Assembly: GCA_934177725.1 (NCBI GenBank)
Contig: CAKPPO010000012.1
Location: forward strand, 1-53,120
DNA from: an uncultured Clostridia bacterium
Lineage (GTDB): Bacteria; Bacillota; Clostridia; TANB77; CAG-508
DNA: 53,120 nucleotides
Direction: 5' to 3'
Part shown: in pieces, positions 24,468 to 33,558 of the stretch
How the letters are laid out: the number at the start of each line of letters is the position of its first letter
How positions within the stretch are numbered: the first letter of the stretch is position 1
Notes under the pieces: generated by a model
Told to the model about the DNA's origin: nothing
What the model saw: only the letters and a program-made list of their open reading frames with translations
The model's database searches: none
Made by a program: the position numbers and the translations under genes

Positions 24468-25217
24468 TTACTCCTCCTTTAATACCTTCTTAGCATGTAA
24501 TACTACTCTATATTTATTATTGTTAGCACATGTTGATAATGTTAAAATACTATCTTCTGAAGTTACTTCTACTCCAAAATCTTTAACACTTCTCTTCTTT
24601 ATAGTCTCTATAAATTTTTCAAATTTATCTTCTGTTTTAAATTCTGTTTGAATATAATATTCTTCATTTTCTATTTGATAAACGGAAAATACCTCATATA
24701 TACTATTTCCGTTTTCAGTATTAAATATAATATTTCTATTTTCCTCATTATTATACCACTCAGGTGATAAAATACCTTTTAATGTTGCAAACATTGATCC
24801 ATCTTTTCTGTTATGTCCATACATTACTATATTTTTATCTGTTCCGTCAAATTTATTTTTGTAGTCTGCGAATGGCCAACCTGCTGAATTATAACTTTTA
24901 TCAAAGCTATGTGTTAAATAATAACTATTGTTACTTGTTTTTACTATTGGATATTCTATATTTGTACTATTAACTTTAATCCATGCCACAGTTTCATCAT
25001 TTTGTTCTTTTAAAGAATTAAAATCTACAATATATTGTTTTTGTCCCTCATTTTCATCTTGTTGAATTGTTACAGTTTCACTTATTTGCTTAACTACTTT
25101 TTTGCTATTTTGATTTTCCTTGTACCAATTATAAATCTTAATTCCCGAATATATTAATATTCCTATTAATATCACACAAATAATATTGACTATAATTATC
25201 TTTTTGCTTTTTTTCAT
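24468..25217 (-). CDS. Class B sortase (second copy)
   Basis: An N-terminal membrane helix (about residues 7-27) is followed by a class B sortase domain. The triad is His135 in YGHNRKDGSMF, Cys230 in TLSTC and Arg237 in KYRVVLHAKK. It shares only family-level similarity with the copy at 19598, so this is not a recent duplication. It lies directly downstream of the InlB-type NNPKTG surface protein gene, its likely substrate, and is coupled to the 24465 gene. Confidence 0.92.
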   Translation of the reverse strand: MKKSKKIIIVNIICVILIGILIYSGIKIYNWYKENQNSKKVVKQISETVTIQQDENEGQKQYIVDFNSLKEQNDETVAWIKVNSTNIEYPIVKTSNNSYYLTHSFDKSYNSAGWPFADYKNKFDGTDKNIVMYGHNRKDGSMFATLKGILSPEWYNNEENRNIIFNTENGNSIYEVFSVYQIENEEYYIQTEFKTEDKFEKFIETIKKRSVKDFGVEVTSEDSILTLSTCANNNKYRVVLHAKKVLKEE

Positions 25218-25363
25218 TGATAATTTCCTTTCATATAATCTGCATTTATATATTATAGTATTTTGATTATAACATTTAATTAACTTTTTAGTCTACTAAT
25301 TACTAATTATTATGTTTGTATAATATAATATACTAAATTTTAGTTTCACTATAATATAAAATG

Positions 25364-25395
25364 CACAGGCAATTATTAATTTGCCTGCGTTTTTT
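25364..25395. terminator. Hairpin behind the InlB-type surface protein gene
   Basis: CAGGCAA and TTGCCTG (25366-25372 and 25381-25387) form a 7-bp stem. The T-run is on the plus side, and the minus-side tail is only moderately T-rich. Termination before the sortase gene is therefore likely partial. Confidence 0.55.
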
Positions 25396-25410
25396 GTCTT
25401 TTTTATATTT

Positions 25411-26922
25411 TTATCTTTTTCTAATTTTTATTGTTGCTACTAATCCCATTGTTGCTATTGTAAATAGTGCTATAACTGCTCCAATATTATCCCCTGTTTT
25501 TGGATTGTTTATTTTTTCTTCATTGTTAGAGGTATTTGTTTGTCCTCCTCCATTTTCAACATTTTGTGCTATTACTCCATATTCACTTAAGTGAGTAGTT
25601 TCAAATACTAAATATCCTTCTTCAATTGTTGCTGGTAATGTTTCTTTTATTTCGCCATCTAAAATATATACTACTTCATATTTGTTATATCCTTTTAATT
25701 CTTCTGGTAATGCTATTTTTATTTTCATTTTTGTATCACTTATTTTTACAATATTGTCTCCATCTAGTACATTAATGTCTGCTATAAACTTAACATTTTT
25801 ATTTGCTAATTCTGTATTTACTTCTACTTTTTGAATATCTAATTTATAGTTTTTGTTAATTTCATTTTCAAATTCAATATTAGCTTTTGTTTCTCCTGTA
25901 CTTTCAATTTCTTTAACAGTTTCCTTAACAGGCTCTTCTGTTGTCCCTGCATTTTTAGTCCAAGAAGCATATAAAGTTATATTTTTATATCTCTCATAAC
26001 CACTTTCTTCTTTTATTAAAGTATCTTTTTCAAATTCTGTAGCTCCTTCTTTATCCCAAAGTCTCCAATACATATATTTATAATTTTTTCCGCTTCCATC
26101 ATTTTTAGAATTCCAACCATTAAAAGTGTATCCTTCTCTTACAGGTATATATGGTAAAAGTGACATAGCTGTTCCTGAATTTCCACCACCTAGATAATCA
26201 TATTTATTAGACGCTTTACCATCAATAGTACCACCATTAGCATTTAAGATTAACACAATTCCGTCACCTTTAAAAGTATCTTGAGTATATGTAGCAGTTA
26301 CTGTTACGCAATCGCGATTAGCAAAATAACTAGAATCAATAGAAGTTACGATCTTTCCATCTAAATCCCATCCCTTAAATGTATATCCTTCTCTTACTGG
26401 TGTATATTTTGTTAAATCAACTGTTTTAAATTCAGTACTTTTACTTGTTAAATTTACAATGCTTTGCCCATTTACTTTACCTGCAAAAGCATCAAGTGTT
26501 AAATAATATGTGCCTGTTCCTTGTAATACTTTATCAGAAAATTTTGCATAAAGAGTCAATCCATTTGTATATGCTTCGCCTCCTATGTTACCACTCCAGC
26601 TAAAATCTGTTATTGCTATTTCTTCATTAGCTTTTTCGCCTGTAAAACTTCCCCAATATGAAAATTCAGTTCTACCATTGAAAGGTACCATTCCTTTTGT
26701 TAATTCAGATAATTTAACTGTTGTTTCTCCTTCTGCAACATCAAACCTTACAATCTTTTGGCTTTCACCATCAACACTAAAATTTTCTTCATTGCTAGTT
26801 AGTATTAATGTATATTTGCCATCATCACTAATTGTTGCAGCATTTACCATGTTTGAAAGACTAAGCAGACATATGCTGACTAAAATAATTGCTAAAAATA
26901 TCAAACATTTTTTAGTTTTCAT
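25411..26922 (-). CDS. Cell-wall-anchored protein with InlB B-type repeats and NNPKTG sorting signal
   Basis: The signal peptide begins MKTKKCLIFLAIIL and ends near VNA about residue 28. Two Listeria-Bacteroides (InlB B-repeat/Flg_new) modules follow, marked by VREGYTFKGWDLDGK and VREGYTFNGWNSKNDGSGK. The sorting signal NNPKTG is at 472-477, with a hydrophobic helix and RKR end. ATG 26922 has AGGAGGG upstream; the frame is open to 27120, but that part overlaps the divergent regulator. InlB B repeats typically serve as adhesive spacers, so an adhesin role is inferred. Confidence 0.88.
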   Translation of the reverse strand: MKTKKCLIFLAIILVSICLLSLSNMVNAATISDDGKYTLILTSNEENFSVDGESQKIVRFDVAEGETTVKLSELTKGMVPFNGRTEFSYWGSFTGEKANEEIAITDFSWSGNIGGEAYTNGLTLYAKFSDKVLQGTGTYYLTLDAFAGKVNGQSIVNLTSKSTEFKTVDLTKYTPVREGYTFKGWDLDGKIVTSIDSSYFANRDCVTVTATYTQDTFKGDGIVLILNANGGTIDGKASNKYDYLGGGNSGTAMSLLPYIPVREGYTFNGWNSKNDGSGKNYKYMYWRLWDKEGATEFEKDTLIKEESGYERYKNITLYASWTKNAGTTEEPVKETVKEIESTGETKANIEFENEINKNYKLDIQKVEVNTELANKNVKFIADINVLDGDNIVKISDTKMKIKIALPEELKGYNKYEVVYILDGEIKETLPATIEEGYLVFETTHLSEYGVIAQNVENGGGQTNTSNNEEKINNPKTGDNIGAVIALFTIATMGLVATIKIRKR

Positions 26923-27037
26923 TTTCTTTTCCCTCCTATTTTTATTTTTTATATTTGTCATTTTAGCATATAAAATATAAACTTTATAAATAATTGCCAA
27001 TATTTTATTTCTTTTTTGGTAACTCATACTTTCCAAT

Positions 27038-27065
27038 TTGCTTTTCCGTAAATTTGTAGTATAAT
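27038..27065 (+). promoter_or_regulatory. Promoter of the double-HTH regulator
   Basis: TTGCTT (27038-27043), 16 nt and TATAAT (27060-27065) lie 38 nt before the start codon. Confidence 0.6.
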
Positions 27066-27102
27066 GTAAAAAAAAATAATTCTTAGTTAGGAGATTTTTA
27101 TT

Positions 27103-28830
27103 ATGAATTTTAGTGAACAATTAAATGAATATATGTCACAAATAGATTGTTCTGCAAAAGAACTTTCAAACATTTCAGGGCTTTCACCTACTGTTATAAG
27201 TCGTTATCGTAATGGTGAAAGAACTCCTAGTATTAGAAGCACACAATTAAATTCATTAGTAGCTGGTTTATATGAATTGGCTTTAGCTAAAAAAGTAAAA
27301 TTATCAAAAGAAGAAATACATAAAAGTTTTTCTACAATTCTAAATGATGTTCATATAGATTTAGATCAGCTTGTTAAAAATTTTAATGAACTTGTTTCTG
27401 TTTTTAATATAAATATAGCAGAGCTTTCTAGAAAAATAGGTTACAATTCTTCTTATCTTTCTAAAATTCGTACAGGTAACATATACCCTGCTAAACCTCA
27501 AATTTTTATAGATGAGGTAAGTAATTTTATTGTAAATAAATATAATTCAGAAGATGATAAAAAAGCTCTTTCTCTTCTTATAAATTGCAATGTAGAAAAA
27601 TTAAATAATCAGTCTAATTATTATGAAAATTTAAAAAACTGGTTTTCTACTAATACATCTCCTAGTCATAATTATATTGACGACTTTTTAAATAATTTAG
27701 ATACATTTGATTTAAACCAATATATAAAGGCTATACACTTTGATGAAATGAAAGTTCCTTTTGTGCCTTTTTATAAGTCTGGTTCAAGAAACTATTATGG
27801 AATAGAAGAAATGAAAAAAGGTGAACTAGATTTCTTTAAAGCTACTGTACTTTCAAAATCTAATGAACCTGTTTTTATGTGTAGTGATATGCCTATGGAA
27901 GATATGGCTAAAGACCTTGATTTCGGCAAAAAGTGGATGTTTGCTATTGCAATGACTTTAAAGAAAGGCTTACATTTGAATATAATTCACAATATAGATA
28001 GACCATTTAATGAAATGATGCTTGGACTAGAAAGTTGGATTCCAATTTACATGACAGGACAAGTTTCTCCTTATTATTTAAGTGGTTTTAAAGACAATGT
28101 TTATAGTCACATTAACTATACATCTGGCTTAGTATCACTTACTGGCGAATGTATTAACGGACATCATGATAAGGGAAAATATTATTTAACAAGTTCAAAA
28201 ACAGAAGTCGAATATTATAAAACAAAATCTGAACTACTATTAAATAAGGCCAAACCTCTTATGGAAATTTATAGAACAGAAAACAAAAATGCTTTTAATG
28301 CATTTTTATCTTCAAGTTCAAAAACAAGTGGAAATCGAAGAAGAATTTTATCTTCTTTGCCAATTCACACAATTTCTGACGAATTACTATTAAAAATATT
28401 AAAACGTAATAAAATTTCTGAAGAAGATACAAAAAATATAGTTTCAGCCGTAAAAGCTCAAAAAGAACTAATAGAAAATGTGCTACAAAATAATATATAT
28501 GAAGATGAAATACATGAAATTACTAAAGAAGATTTTGAAAAAAATATACCTGCACTTTCTCTTTCAGATAGTTTTTATGAAGGAAAAATTTATTATACAT
28601 ATGAAGAGTATTTAGAACATTTAAAACAAACAAAAAAATATGAAAAATGTGTAGACAATTATAGATTAAATACAAATTACAATCACACATTTAAAAATAT
28701 ACAAGTGCTTATTTGTGAGAAAAATTGGGTTATGATTTCAAAAGATACTAGTCCTTCAATACACTTTGTAATACATCACCCTAAGCTTAGAGATGCAATA
28801 GAAAACTTTATTCCACCAGTTGTAGAATAA
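27103..28830 (+). CDS. Large regulator with two XRE helix-turn-helix domains and an unknown C-terminal region
   Basis: HTH 1 spans about residues 14-43 (AKELSNISGLSPTVISRYRN) and HTH 2 about 103-131 (AELSRKIGYNSSYLSKIRTG). About 440 further residues include strongly conserved-looking blocks: FMCSDMPMEDMA (258-269), KKGLHLNIIHNIDRPFNEMM (287-306) and SWIPIYMTGQVSPYY (311-325). I recall similar uncharacterised XRE proteins in Lachnospiraceae-type genomes but no assigned function. It is transcribed divergently from the InlB-type adhesin, with under 200 nt between start codons, so control of the sortase/adhesin operon is a fair inference. AGGAGA precedes the ATG. Confidence 0.75.
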   Translation: MNFSEQLNEYMSQIDCSAKELSNISGLSPTVISRYRNGERTPSIRSTQLNSLVAGLYELALAKKVKLSKEEIHKSFSTILNDVHIDLDQLVKNFNELVSVFNINIAELSRKIGYNSSYLSKIRTGNIYPAKPQIFIDEVSNFIVNKYNSEDDKKALSLLINCNVEKLNNQSNYYENLKNWFSTNTSPSHNYIDDFLNNLDTFDLNQYIKAIHFDEMKVPFVPFYKSGSRNYYGIEEMKKGELDFFKATVLSKSNEPVFMCSDMPMEDMAKDLDFGKKWMFAIAMTLKKGLHLNIIHNIDRPFNEMMLGLESWIPIYMTGQVSPYYLSGFKDNVYSHINYTSGLVSLTGECINGHHDKGKYYLTSSKTEVEYYKTKSELLLNKAKPLMEIYRTENKNAFNAFLSSSSKTSGNRRRILSSLPIHTISDELLLKILKRNKISEEDTKNIVSAVKAQKELIENVLQNNIYEDEIHEITKEDFEKNIPALSLSDSFYEGKIYYTYEEYLEHLKQTKKYEKCVDNYRLNTNYNHTFKNIQVLICEKNWVMISKDTSPSIHFVIHHPKLRDAIENFIPPVVE

Positions 28831-28854
28831 TAATTTTTAAATTTGCTAGAATAT

Positions 28855-28896
28855 AAAAAACAAGAATTTTTAGACTACTAAAATTCTTGTTTTTTT
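28855..28896. terminator. Bidirectional terminator
   Basis: A 17-bp stem with one bulge, built on ACAAGAATTTT and AAAATTCTTGT, has A/T tracts on both sides. It lies between the convergent regulator and radical SAM genes. Confidence 0.85.
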
Positions 28897-28899
28897 ATT

Positions 28900-29814
28900 T
28901 TATTCTTTATAAAATTTCCCTTGCCATAAATCCCTTGCTCTAAATCGTTTTTCAAATCCGTGCAATATCCACATTTTATGCTTATTCCAATATGGTGCTA
29001 CTAATATATCTTTTGGAGCATCTCCTGAAATTCTGTGTATTATCAAATTTGGATTTAAGTGTACCATTATATCTATTAGAGTTTCTATGTAATCGTCTAA
29101 ATCTAATGCCTTATATTCCCCTTTTCTATACATATCTGCCAATACTGTATTTTCTACAACATATGTTGAATGTATTTTCACTCCCTGTAATTTGTGTTTA
29201 TTTATAAAATCAACTGTATCTTCTATGTCTTTTTTGCTTTCGTTTGGAAGTCCAACCATTATATGTGCCACAACATCTATATCATATTTGTTTAGTATTT
29301 CTACCGCTTCTGTAAATTGTTTAGATGTATAACCTCTGTTTATTATTTTTCCAATTTCATCATTACTTGTTTGAAGCCCAAGCTCTACACATACATAATA
29401 TTTTTCTTTATAACTTGCTAACAATTTTGCTACTTCTTCATTTATGCAATCTGGTCTTGTTCCTACTTCTAGTCCTACAATTCTATCATCTATTAATGCA
29501 GAATCATATTTTTGCTTTAAGTTTTCTACTGTATCATATGTATTTGTAAAGTTTTGAAAATACACTATGAATTTATTAGCCCTCTCAGCTTTATAGGTGG
29601 TAAAATAGTGTTTTACTTGTTCTTCTATACTTTCTTTGCAAGTAATTAGTTCTCCGGAACCTTGCTCACTACAATATATGCATCCTCCATACCCTATTTT
29701 TCCATCTCTGTTTGGACAAGTAAATCCACCATCTACACATATTTTTAAAGTTCTTTCTCCAAACTTTTCTTTTAAATATTCATTTAAATGTTTATATCTT
29801 TCCATATCTTCCAT
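28900..29814 (-). CDS. Radical SAM protein, TIGR01212/YtqA family
   Basis: The iron-sulfur cluster motif is the YtqA-type C-x(9)-C-x(2)-C: CPNRDGKIGYGGCIYC near residue 29. MVGLPNESKKD and ELGLQTSN are further radical SAM landmarks. The 304-residue length is normal. Members are SAM-dependent enzymes suspected of modifying RNA or protein; substrate is unassigned. The start could be ATG 29814 or ATG 29805, and neither has an ideal SD. It follows the M23 peptidase gene on the same strand. Confidence 0.85.
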   Translation of the reverse strand: MEDMERYKHLNEYLKEKFGERTLKICVDGGFTCPNRDGKIGYGGCIYCSEQGSGELITCKESIEEQVKHYFTTYKAERANKFIVYFQNFTNTYDTVENLKQKYDSALIDDRIVGLEVGTRPDCINEEVAKLLASYKEKYYVCVELGLQTSNDEIGKIINRGYTSKQFTEAVEILNKYDIDVVAHIMVGLPNESKKDIEDTVDFINKHKLQGVKIHSTYVVENTVLADMYRKGEYKALDLDDYIETLIDIMVHLNPNLIIHRISGDAPKDILVAPYWNKHKMWILHGFEKRFRARDLWQGKFYKE

Positions 29815-29886
29815 AATGCACTTATTATAATAAATATTTTTAAATTTATCAACAAATTACTAATAATATGTGAAAAACTCACAAAT

Positions 29887-30945
29887 TTATTCCTGTGAAT
29901 TTTCTCTTTGTTCTACAATTGGATCTATTATGTTATACTTTCTTTCATAATCTTTTGTATCTGTGTATGCCTTATATACTTCAGATTTATTTTTCTTTAA
30001 AAAGTTTATAATTGAATATACGTCAATCCATATTTGGTTAACGCCCTCTTTTTGGCATTCATCAAATATAAGTTGCATTCCAAAATGTAAATGTGGAACA
30101 TTTATATTATTTACATTTTCTTTTGCACTATATCCAGTCATTCCAAGGTATCCTATTACATCCCCTGCTTTTACTATCTTACCCTCACACATGTCTTTGG
30201 CATATGGATGGTCTTTTCTTAAATGTGCATAATAATAGTATCTTTTTCCATCAAAACTTCTTATTCCAACTCTCCAACCTCCATATTGATTCCACCCACA
30301 CGCTTCTACTATTCCACTTTCTACTGCTATAATTGGTGTTCCTATAGAACCCATTAAGTCATTTCCTAAATGAACTCTTTTATAACCATATGACCTTGCA
30401 TTTCCAAAATCATCATAATGACTGAATCCATAATTTTTAGCAATTGGTAAAAATGCCTTTATTCCATACTTTTCTTTATATATTTTATTTTGATTTTCAT
30501 CTAAAGTTTCTATTTGGTAAATTCCTATAAATTCATCTAATATTGCTGTATACGCTTCTATATAGTAAGAATATAGTTTTATATCCTTTGTTATTTCATT
30601 CATGTTTTCACCATTTTTTAGTCTTGCCACTATATCGTCTAAATCTTTTTGTTTAAATTGTTTAAAATTACCACCATATTTTGTAGCCAAGTATGAAATA
30701 AGTTCAATCCAATTTAATTTTACTTGTTCATTTTTTGTATGTGAATCTATATCTATTTTTGCTGTTTTTTCCATAACTTCTAAAGGTACATTATAATCAA
30801 TCCATTTTATATATTTTTTTTCTTCTTGTTTTTGCTCTTCTGCAAAAGACTTAACTAAAAAAAACGAGCCTATTATTACTATAAGTGTTACTGACACAAT
30901 TAATACAATAGAAATCTTTTTCATTTTTACCGCTTTAACAATCAT
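29887..30945 (-). CDS. Membrane-anchored M23 metallopeptidase
   Basis: One N-terminal membrane helix (about residues 11-31 from ATG 30945) precedes a roughly 130-residue helical region. The LytM/M23 domain follows with HLGNDLMG, YYYAHLRK and VPHLHFG carrying the zinc ligands. These enzymes cut peptidoglycan cross-bridges outside the membrane; the insertion before the final HLHF strand is unusual. The frame is open to 31029, but that extension is derived from the inverted repeat at 31009-31118. GGAGAG ahead of ATG 30945 fixes the start. Confidence 0.88.
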   Translation of the reverse strand: MIVKAVKMKKISIVLIVSVTLIVIIGSFFLVKSFAEEQKQEEKKYIKWIDYNVPLEVMEKTAKIDIDSHTKNEQVKLNWIELISYLATKYGGNFKQFKQKDLDDIVARLKNGENMNEITKDIKLYSYYIEAYTAILDEFIGIYQIETLDENQNKIYKEKYGIKAFLPIAKNYGFSHYDDFGNARSYGYKRVHLGNDLMGSIGTPIIAVESGIVEACGWNQYGGWRVGIRSFDGKRYYYYAHLRKDHPYAKDMCEGKIVKAGDVIGYLGMTGYSAKENVNNINVPHLHFGMQLIFDECQKEGVNQIWIDVYSIINFLKKNKSEVYKAYTDTKDYERKYNIIDPIVEQRENSQE

Positions 30946-31008
30946 TTTTTTATCTCTCCTATTTTTAATATTTATTCTGTTTTTATAAAAAAATGCATTA
31001 AAGTTAAT

Positions 31009-31118
31009 GGATAATTGGGGACGGGTCATTTTTGTCCTTTACATAATTTCAATTAATATATTTTCATTTAAATTTATATTTTATGTAAAGGACAAAAATG
31101 ACCCGTCCCCAATTGTCC
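31009..31118. repeat. Large inverted repeat with GGGGACGGGTCA core
   Basis: Arms 31009-31046 and 31081-31118 pair over 38 bp with one mismatch, around a 34-nt AT-rich centre. The arm carries GGGGACGGGTCATTTTTGTC, a sequence type I recognise as dispersed in Clostridia. It lies between HU and the M23 gene. Confidence 0.92.
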
Positions 31119-31128
31119 GTTTAAAAAG

Positions 31129-31160
31129 TAAAAAAAGAACAAGACTAAATCTTGCTCTTC
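31129..31160 (-). terminator. HU gene terminator
   Basis: On the minus strand GAAGAGCAAGA pairs with TCTTGTTCTT and is followed by a T-run. Confidence 0.85.
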
Positions 31161-31194
31161 CTATGAATTCATATAATTTATATTGAAATCATTA

Positions 31195-31473
31195 TTATTT
31201 TTTATTTACTAAATCTTTTAAAGCTTTTCCTGCTTTGAAAACTGGAGCTTTAGATGCTGGTATTTTGATTTCTTCTTTAGTTTGTGGGTTTCTTCCTTTT
31301 CTAGCTGCTCTTTTTCTTACTTCGAAAGAACCAAATCCAACAAGTTGAACTTTGTCTCCTTTTACTAATGTTTCTGTTACAGTTTCAACGAAAGCGTTTA
31401 ATGCTGCTTCAGCACCTTTCTTTGTGTCTCCTGTTTTAGCTGCGATAGCTGCGATTAAATCAGATTTGTTCAT
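31195..31473 (-). CDS. hup: HU-family DNA-binding protein
   Basis: Nucleoid protein that bends DNA as a dimer. The 92-residue protein carries the HU signature GFGSFEVRKRAARKGRNPQT (about residues 46-65) and ends in KDLVNKK. AGGAGGT precedes the ATG. A 7-bp inverted repeat, GTAGATA with TATCTAC, lies about 40 nt upstream in the leader. It forms a single-gene unit with its own terminator. Confidence 0.97.
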   Translation of the reverse strand: MNKSDLIAAIAAKTGDTKKGAEAALNAFVETVTETLVKGDKVQLVGFGSFEVRKRAARKGRNPQTKEEIKIPASKAPVFKAGKALKDLVNKK

Positions 31474-31632
31474 TTAAATTACCTCCTATAAGATATCATA
31501 TGTAGATAGTAAAATTTATCTACTAGTAACATTATTCGCCAATCTTTTTCAAAATCCTTCTTTTTTTTCAATTTTTCTTTTTTTAAACCTTTGGGGCTGT
31601 AAGTTTTTGGATTTTCAAAGTTCTGTAATACG

Positions 31633-33294
31633 CTATTTTACTGTGTTTTCACTTTCTTTATAAATCTTCAATTTTTCTAAAATTTTGTATAGCTTGTTGC
31701 CGTAAGGAATCATAAATATTTCTTCTTTAGTAAAAATTTTTAATGCAATTACTGCTAATCCATATACAAGAACTGCGACTAATATTGCAATTATTGTTGC
31801 CAACTTTCCTGCAATTATACCACCTAAAAGTAAATATACTGCATATGAACATATTCCCATCATTAATGTTGCTAAAATTGGTTTTAAAATAAATTTAGAA
31901 AAAGTTAAATCTAGTTTCATATTTGTTCTTAGCACTTTAAATCCTATAAAAAACGCTATTGCATGACATGCCACTGTTGCAAAAGCTGCACCTGCTGCAC
32001 CTATTCCTTCTATTGGTACTAATACTAAATTCAAAATAAATTTAACTGCAACACCTATTAAAAGTGCTATTGTTGGTGTCATTATTTTTCCTAACCCTTG
32101 CAATGCTCCATTTACAGTTTGTTCTAATACTGTAAAAATTATTGCAATTGAACTAACTTGAAATATAAATGCTCCTTCTGGTGCATTTGGAAATAATAAA
32201 TTTAAAATCGGCTGTGCAAATATTATCATTCCTACCATACAAGGAAGCCCTATAAACATTGTAACAAGTAATGAAAAAGATACTCTCTTTGTTGCACTTT
32301 TCATATCTCCTTTTGTTTTTGCTGTTGTAATAGCTGGGACTAATGCTGTAGCAAAAGCAATATTAAATGATAATGGAAGTGAAGTTAGTGTATCAACTTT
32401 TCCGCTTAATATTCCATATTGTTTTAAAGCATCAGCTTCTGACAAAAAATTTTGAAGACCTCTTTTTACCGTTGTTGAATCTATATTTCTATTAACTGAA
32501 GTTAAAACTGCACTTAATGACATTGGAATAGATACTGACAATATACTTTTTACTGTTTTCCATACACTTTGCGTTTTTCCTACTCTAGATGTGACTATTT
32601 CTTTAGCTAAATCCTCCCTTCTCATTTTGAAAAATACATATAAATAGAAGAAACTTCCCACTGTTGCAAGTGTTGTTGCAAGGTTTGCTCCTGCTGCCAT
32701 CAAATTTGTATTTGCTCCTGAACAAATTGCAACTATTTCAACCACTATTACTGTAAAAATTGTTTTAAATAATTGTTCTATTGTTTGTGAATTAGCTGTT
32801 GCCTTCATATTTCCTCTTCCGTTAAAGAAACCTCTAAATACACTAATAATTGAAACAAAAAATATAGCCGGAGATAGTGCCACTAGTGTAAGTTCTGCTT
32901 CTGGTATTGCAAGCCAAACCCTTGCTATATAATGTGCTCCAAAAAATAAAAGTAAAGTTCCTACTAGTCCTATAATTGCAAATGTTCCAAAAGCAATTTT
33001 AAATATTCTATAAGCACCTTTGTAGTCATCTTTTGCAGTATGCTCAGAAACAAGTCTTGCTACTGCATTTGGCACACCTGTAGAAGAAATTGTTAAAAGT
33101 AAGGCATATATAGAAAATCCCGCACTATAAATAGCATTTCCCCTATCTCCAAAGCCTTCTCTATTTGTTAAATACCATTTATATACTAACCCAAGAAGTT
33201 TTATAAGCACTTGTGAGAACATAAGAGCCATAACTCCTTGCATAAAACTTTCTCCCTTTACTTTCTTTTCATACTTTTTCTTAAATAATGACAT
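31633..33294 (-). CDS. MOP-superfamily polysaccharide/lipid flippase (SpoVB/MurJ-like)
   Basis: About fourteen membrane helices in 553 residues, with the N-terminal GVMALMFSQVLIKLLGLVYK and GVPNAVARLVSEHT stretches typical of the SpoVB/PST branch. Such proteins move lipid-linked sugars, including lipid II, across the membrane. SpoVB itself is sporulation-linked, but no sporulation gene is nearby, so a lipid II flippase for growth is equally likely. GGATGG lies just before the ATG. It stands alone. Confidence 0.85.
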   Translation of the reverse strand: MSLFKKKYEKKVKGESFMQGVMALMFSQVLIKLLGLVYKWYLTNREGFGDRGNAIYSAGFSIYALLLTISSTGVPNAVARLVSEHTAKDDYKGAYRIFKIAFGTFAIIGLVGTLLLFFGAHYIARVWLAIPEAELTLVALSPAIFFVSIISVFRGFFNGRGNMKATANSQTIEQLFKTIFTVIVVEIVAICSGANTNLMAAGANLATTLATVGSFFYLYVFFKMRREDLAKEIVTSRVGKTQSVWKTVKSILSVSIPMSLSAVLTSVNRNIDSTTVKRGLQNFLSEADALKQYGILSGKVDTLTSLPLSFNIAFATALVPAITTAKTKGDMKSATKRVSFSLLVTMFIGLPCMVGMIIFAQPILNLLFPNAPEGAFIFQVSSIAIIFTVLEQTVNGALQGLGKIMTPTIALLIGVAVKFILNLVLVPIEGIGAAGAAFATVACHAIAFFIGFKVLRTNMKLDLTFSKFILKPILATLMMGICSYAVYLLLGGIIAGKLATIIAILVAVLVYGLAVIALKIFTKEEIFMIPYGNKLYKILEKLKIYKESENTVK

Positions 33295-33416
33295 TTTTCC
33301 ATCCTTTTCATCTATTATTTAGATTTTTTTGAATTATCCATAATCCTTATTTTATAAATTATATTCATATTATAAATATTATTCAATTTTTTATAAAAAA
33401 ATTTCATAAGCAAACC

Positions 33417-33471
33417 AAAAGGGACAGATTCACTTTTAGGAAACGTCCCCAAAGATAATTCTGTCCCTTTT
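33417..33471. repeat. Inverted repeat with GGGACAGA/TCTGTCCC ends
   Basis: AAAAGGGACAGA (33417-33428) and TCTGTCCCTTTT (33460-33471) are perfect 12-bp arms; an inner AACGTCCCC lies in the 31-nt centre. It sits between the flippase and the VirD4-like gene, which are transcribed divergently. Confidence 0.8.
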
Positions 33472-33558
33472 AGTTCATTTTTATTTTAAAACGTAAAATT
33501 TAATTAACAAATTTGCCCAAAACACTTGAATTTTTCGGCATTTTGTAAGATAATATAT

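Noticed and set aside
26923..27120. N-terminal extension of the InlB-type surface protein
   Set aside because: It would overlap the divergent regulator and hide the signal peptide, which starts at 26922.
30946..31029. N-terminal extension of the M23 peptidase at 29887
   Set aside because: Its start lies in the inverted repeat at 31009-31118, and ATG 30945 has a good SD.
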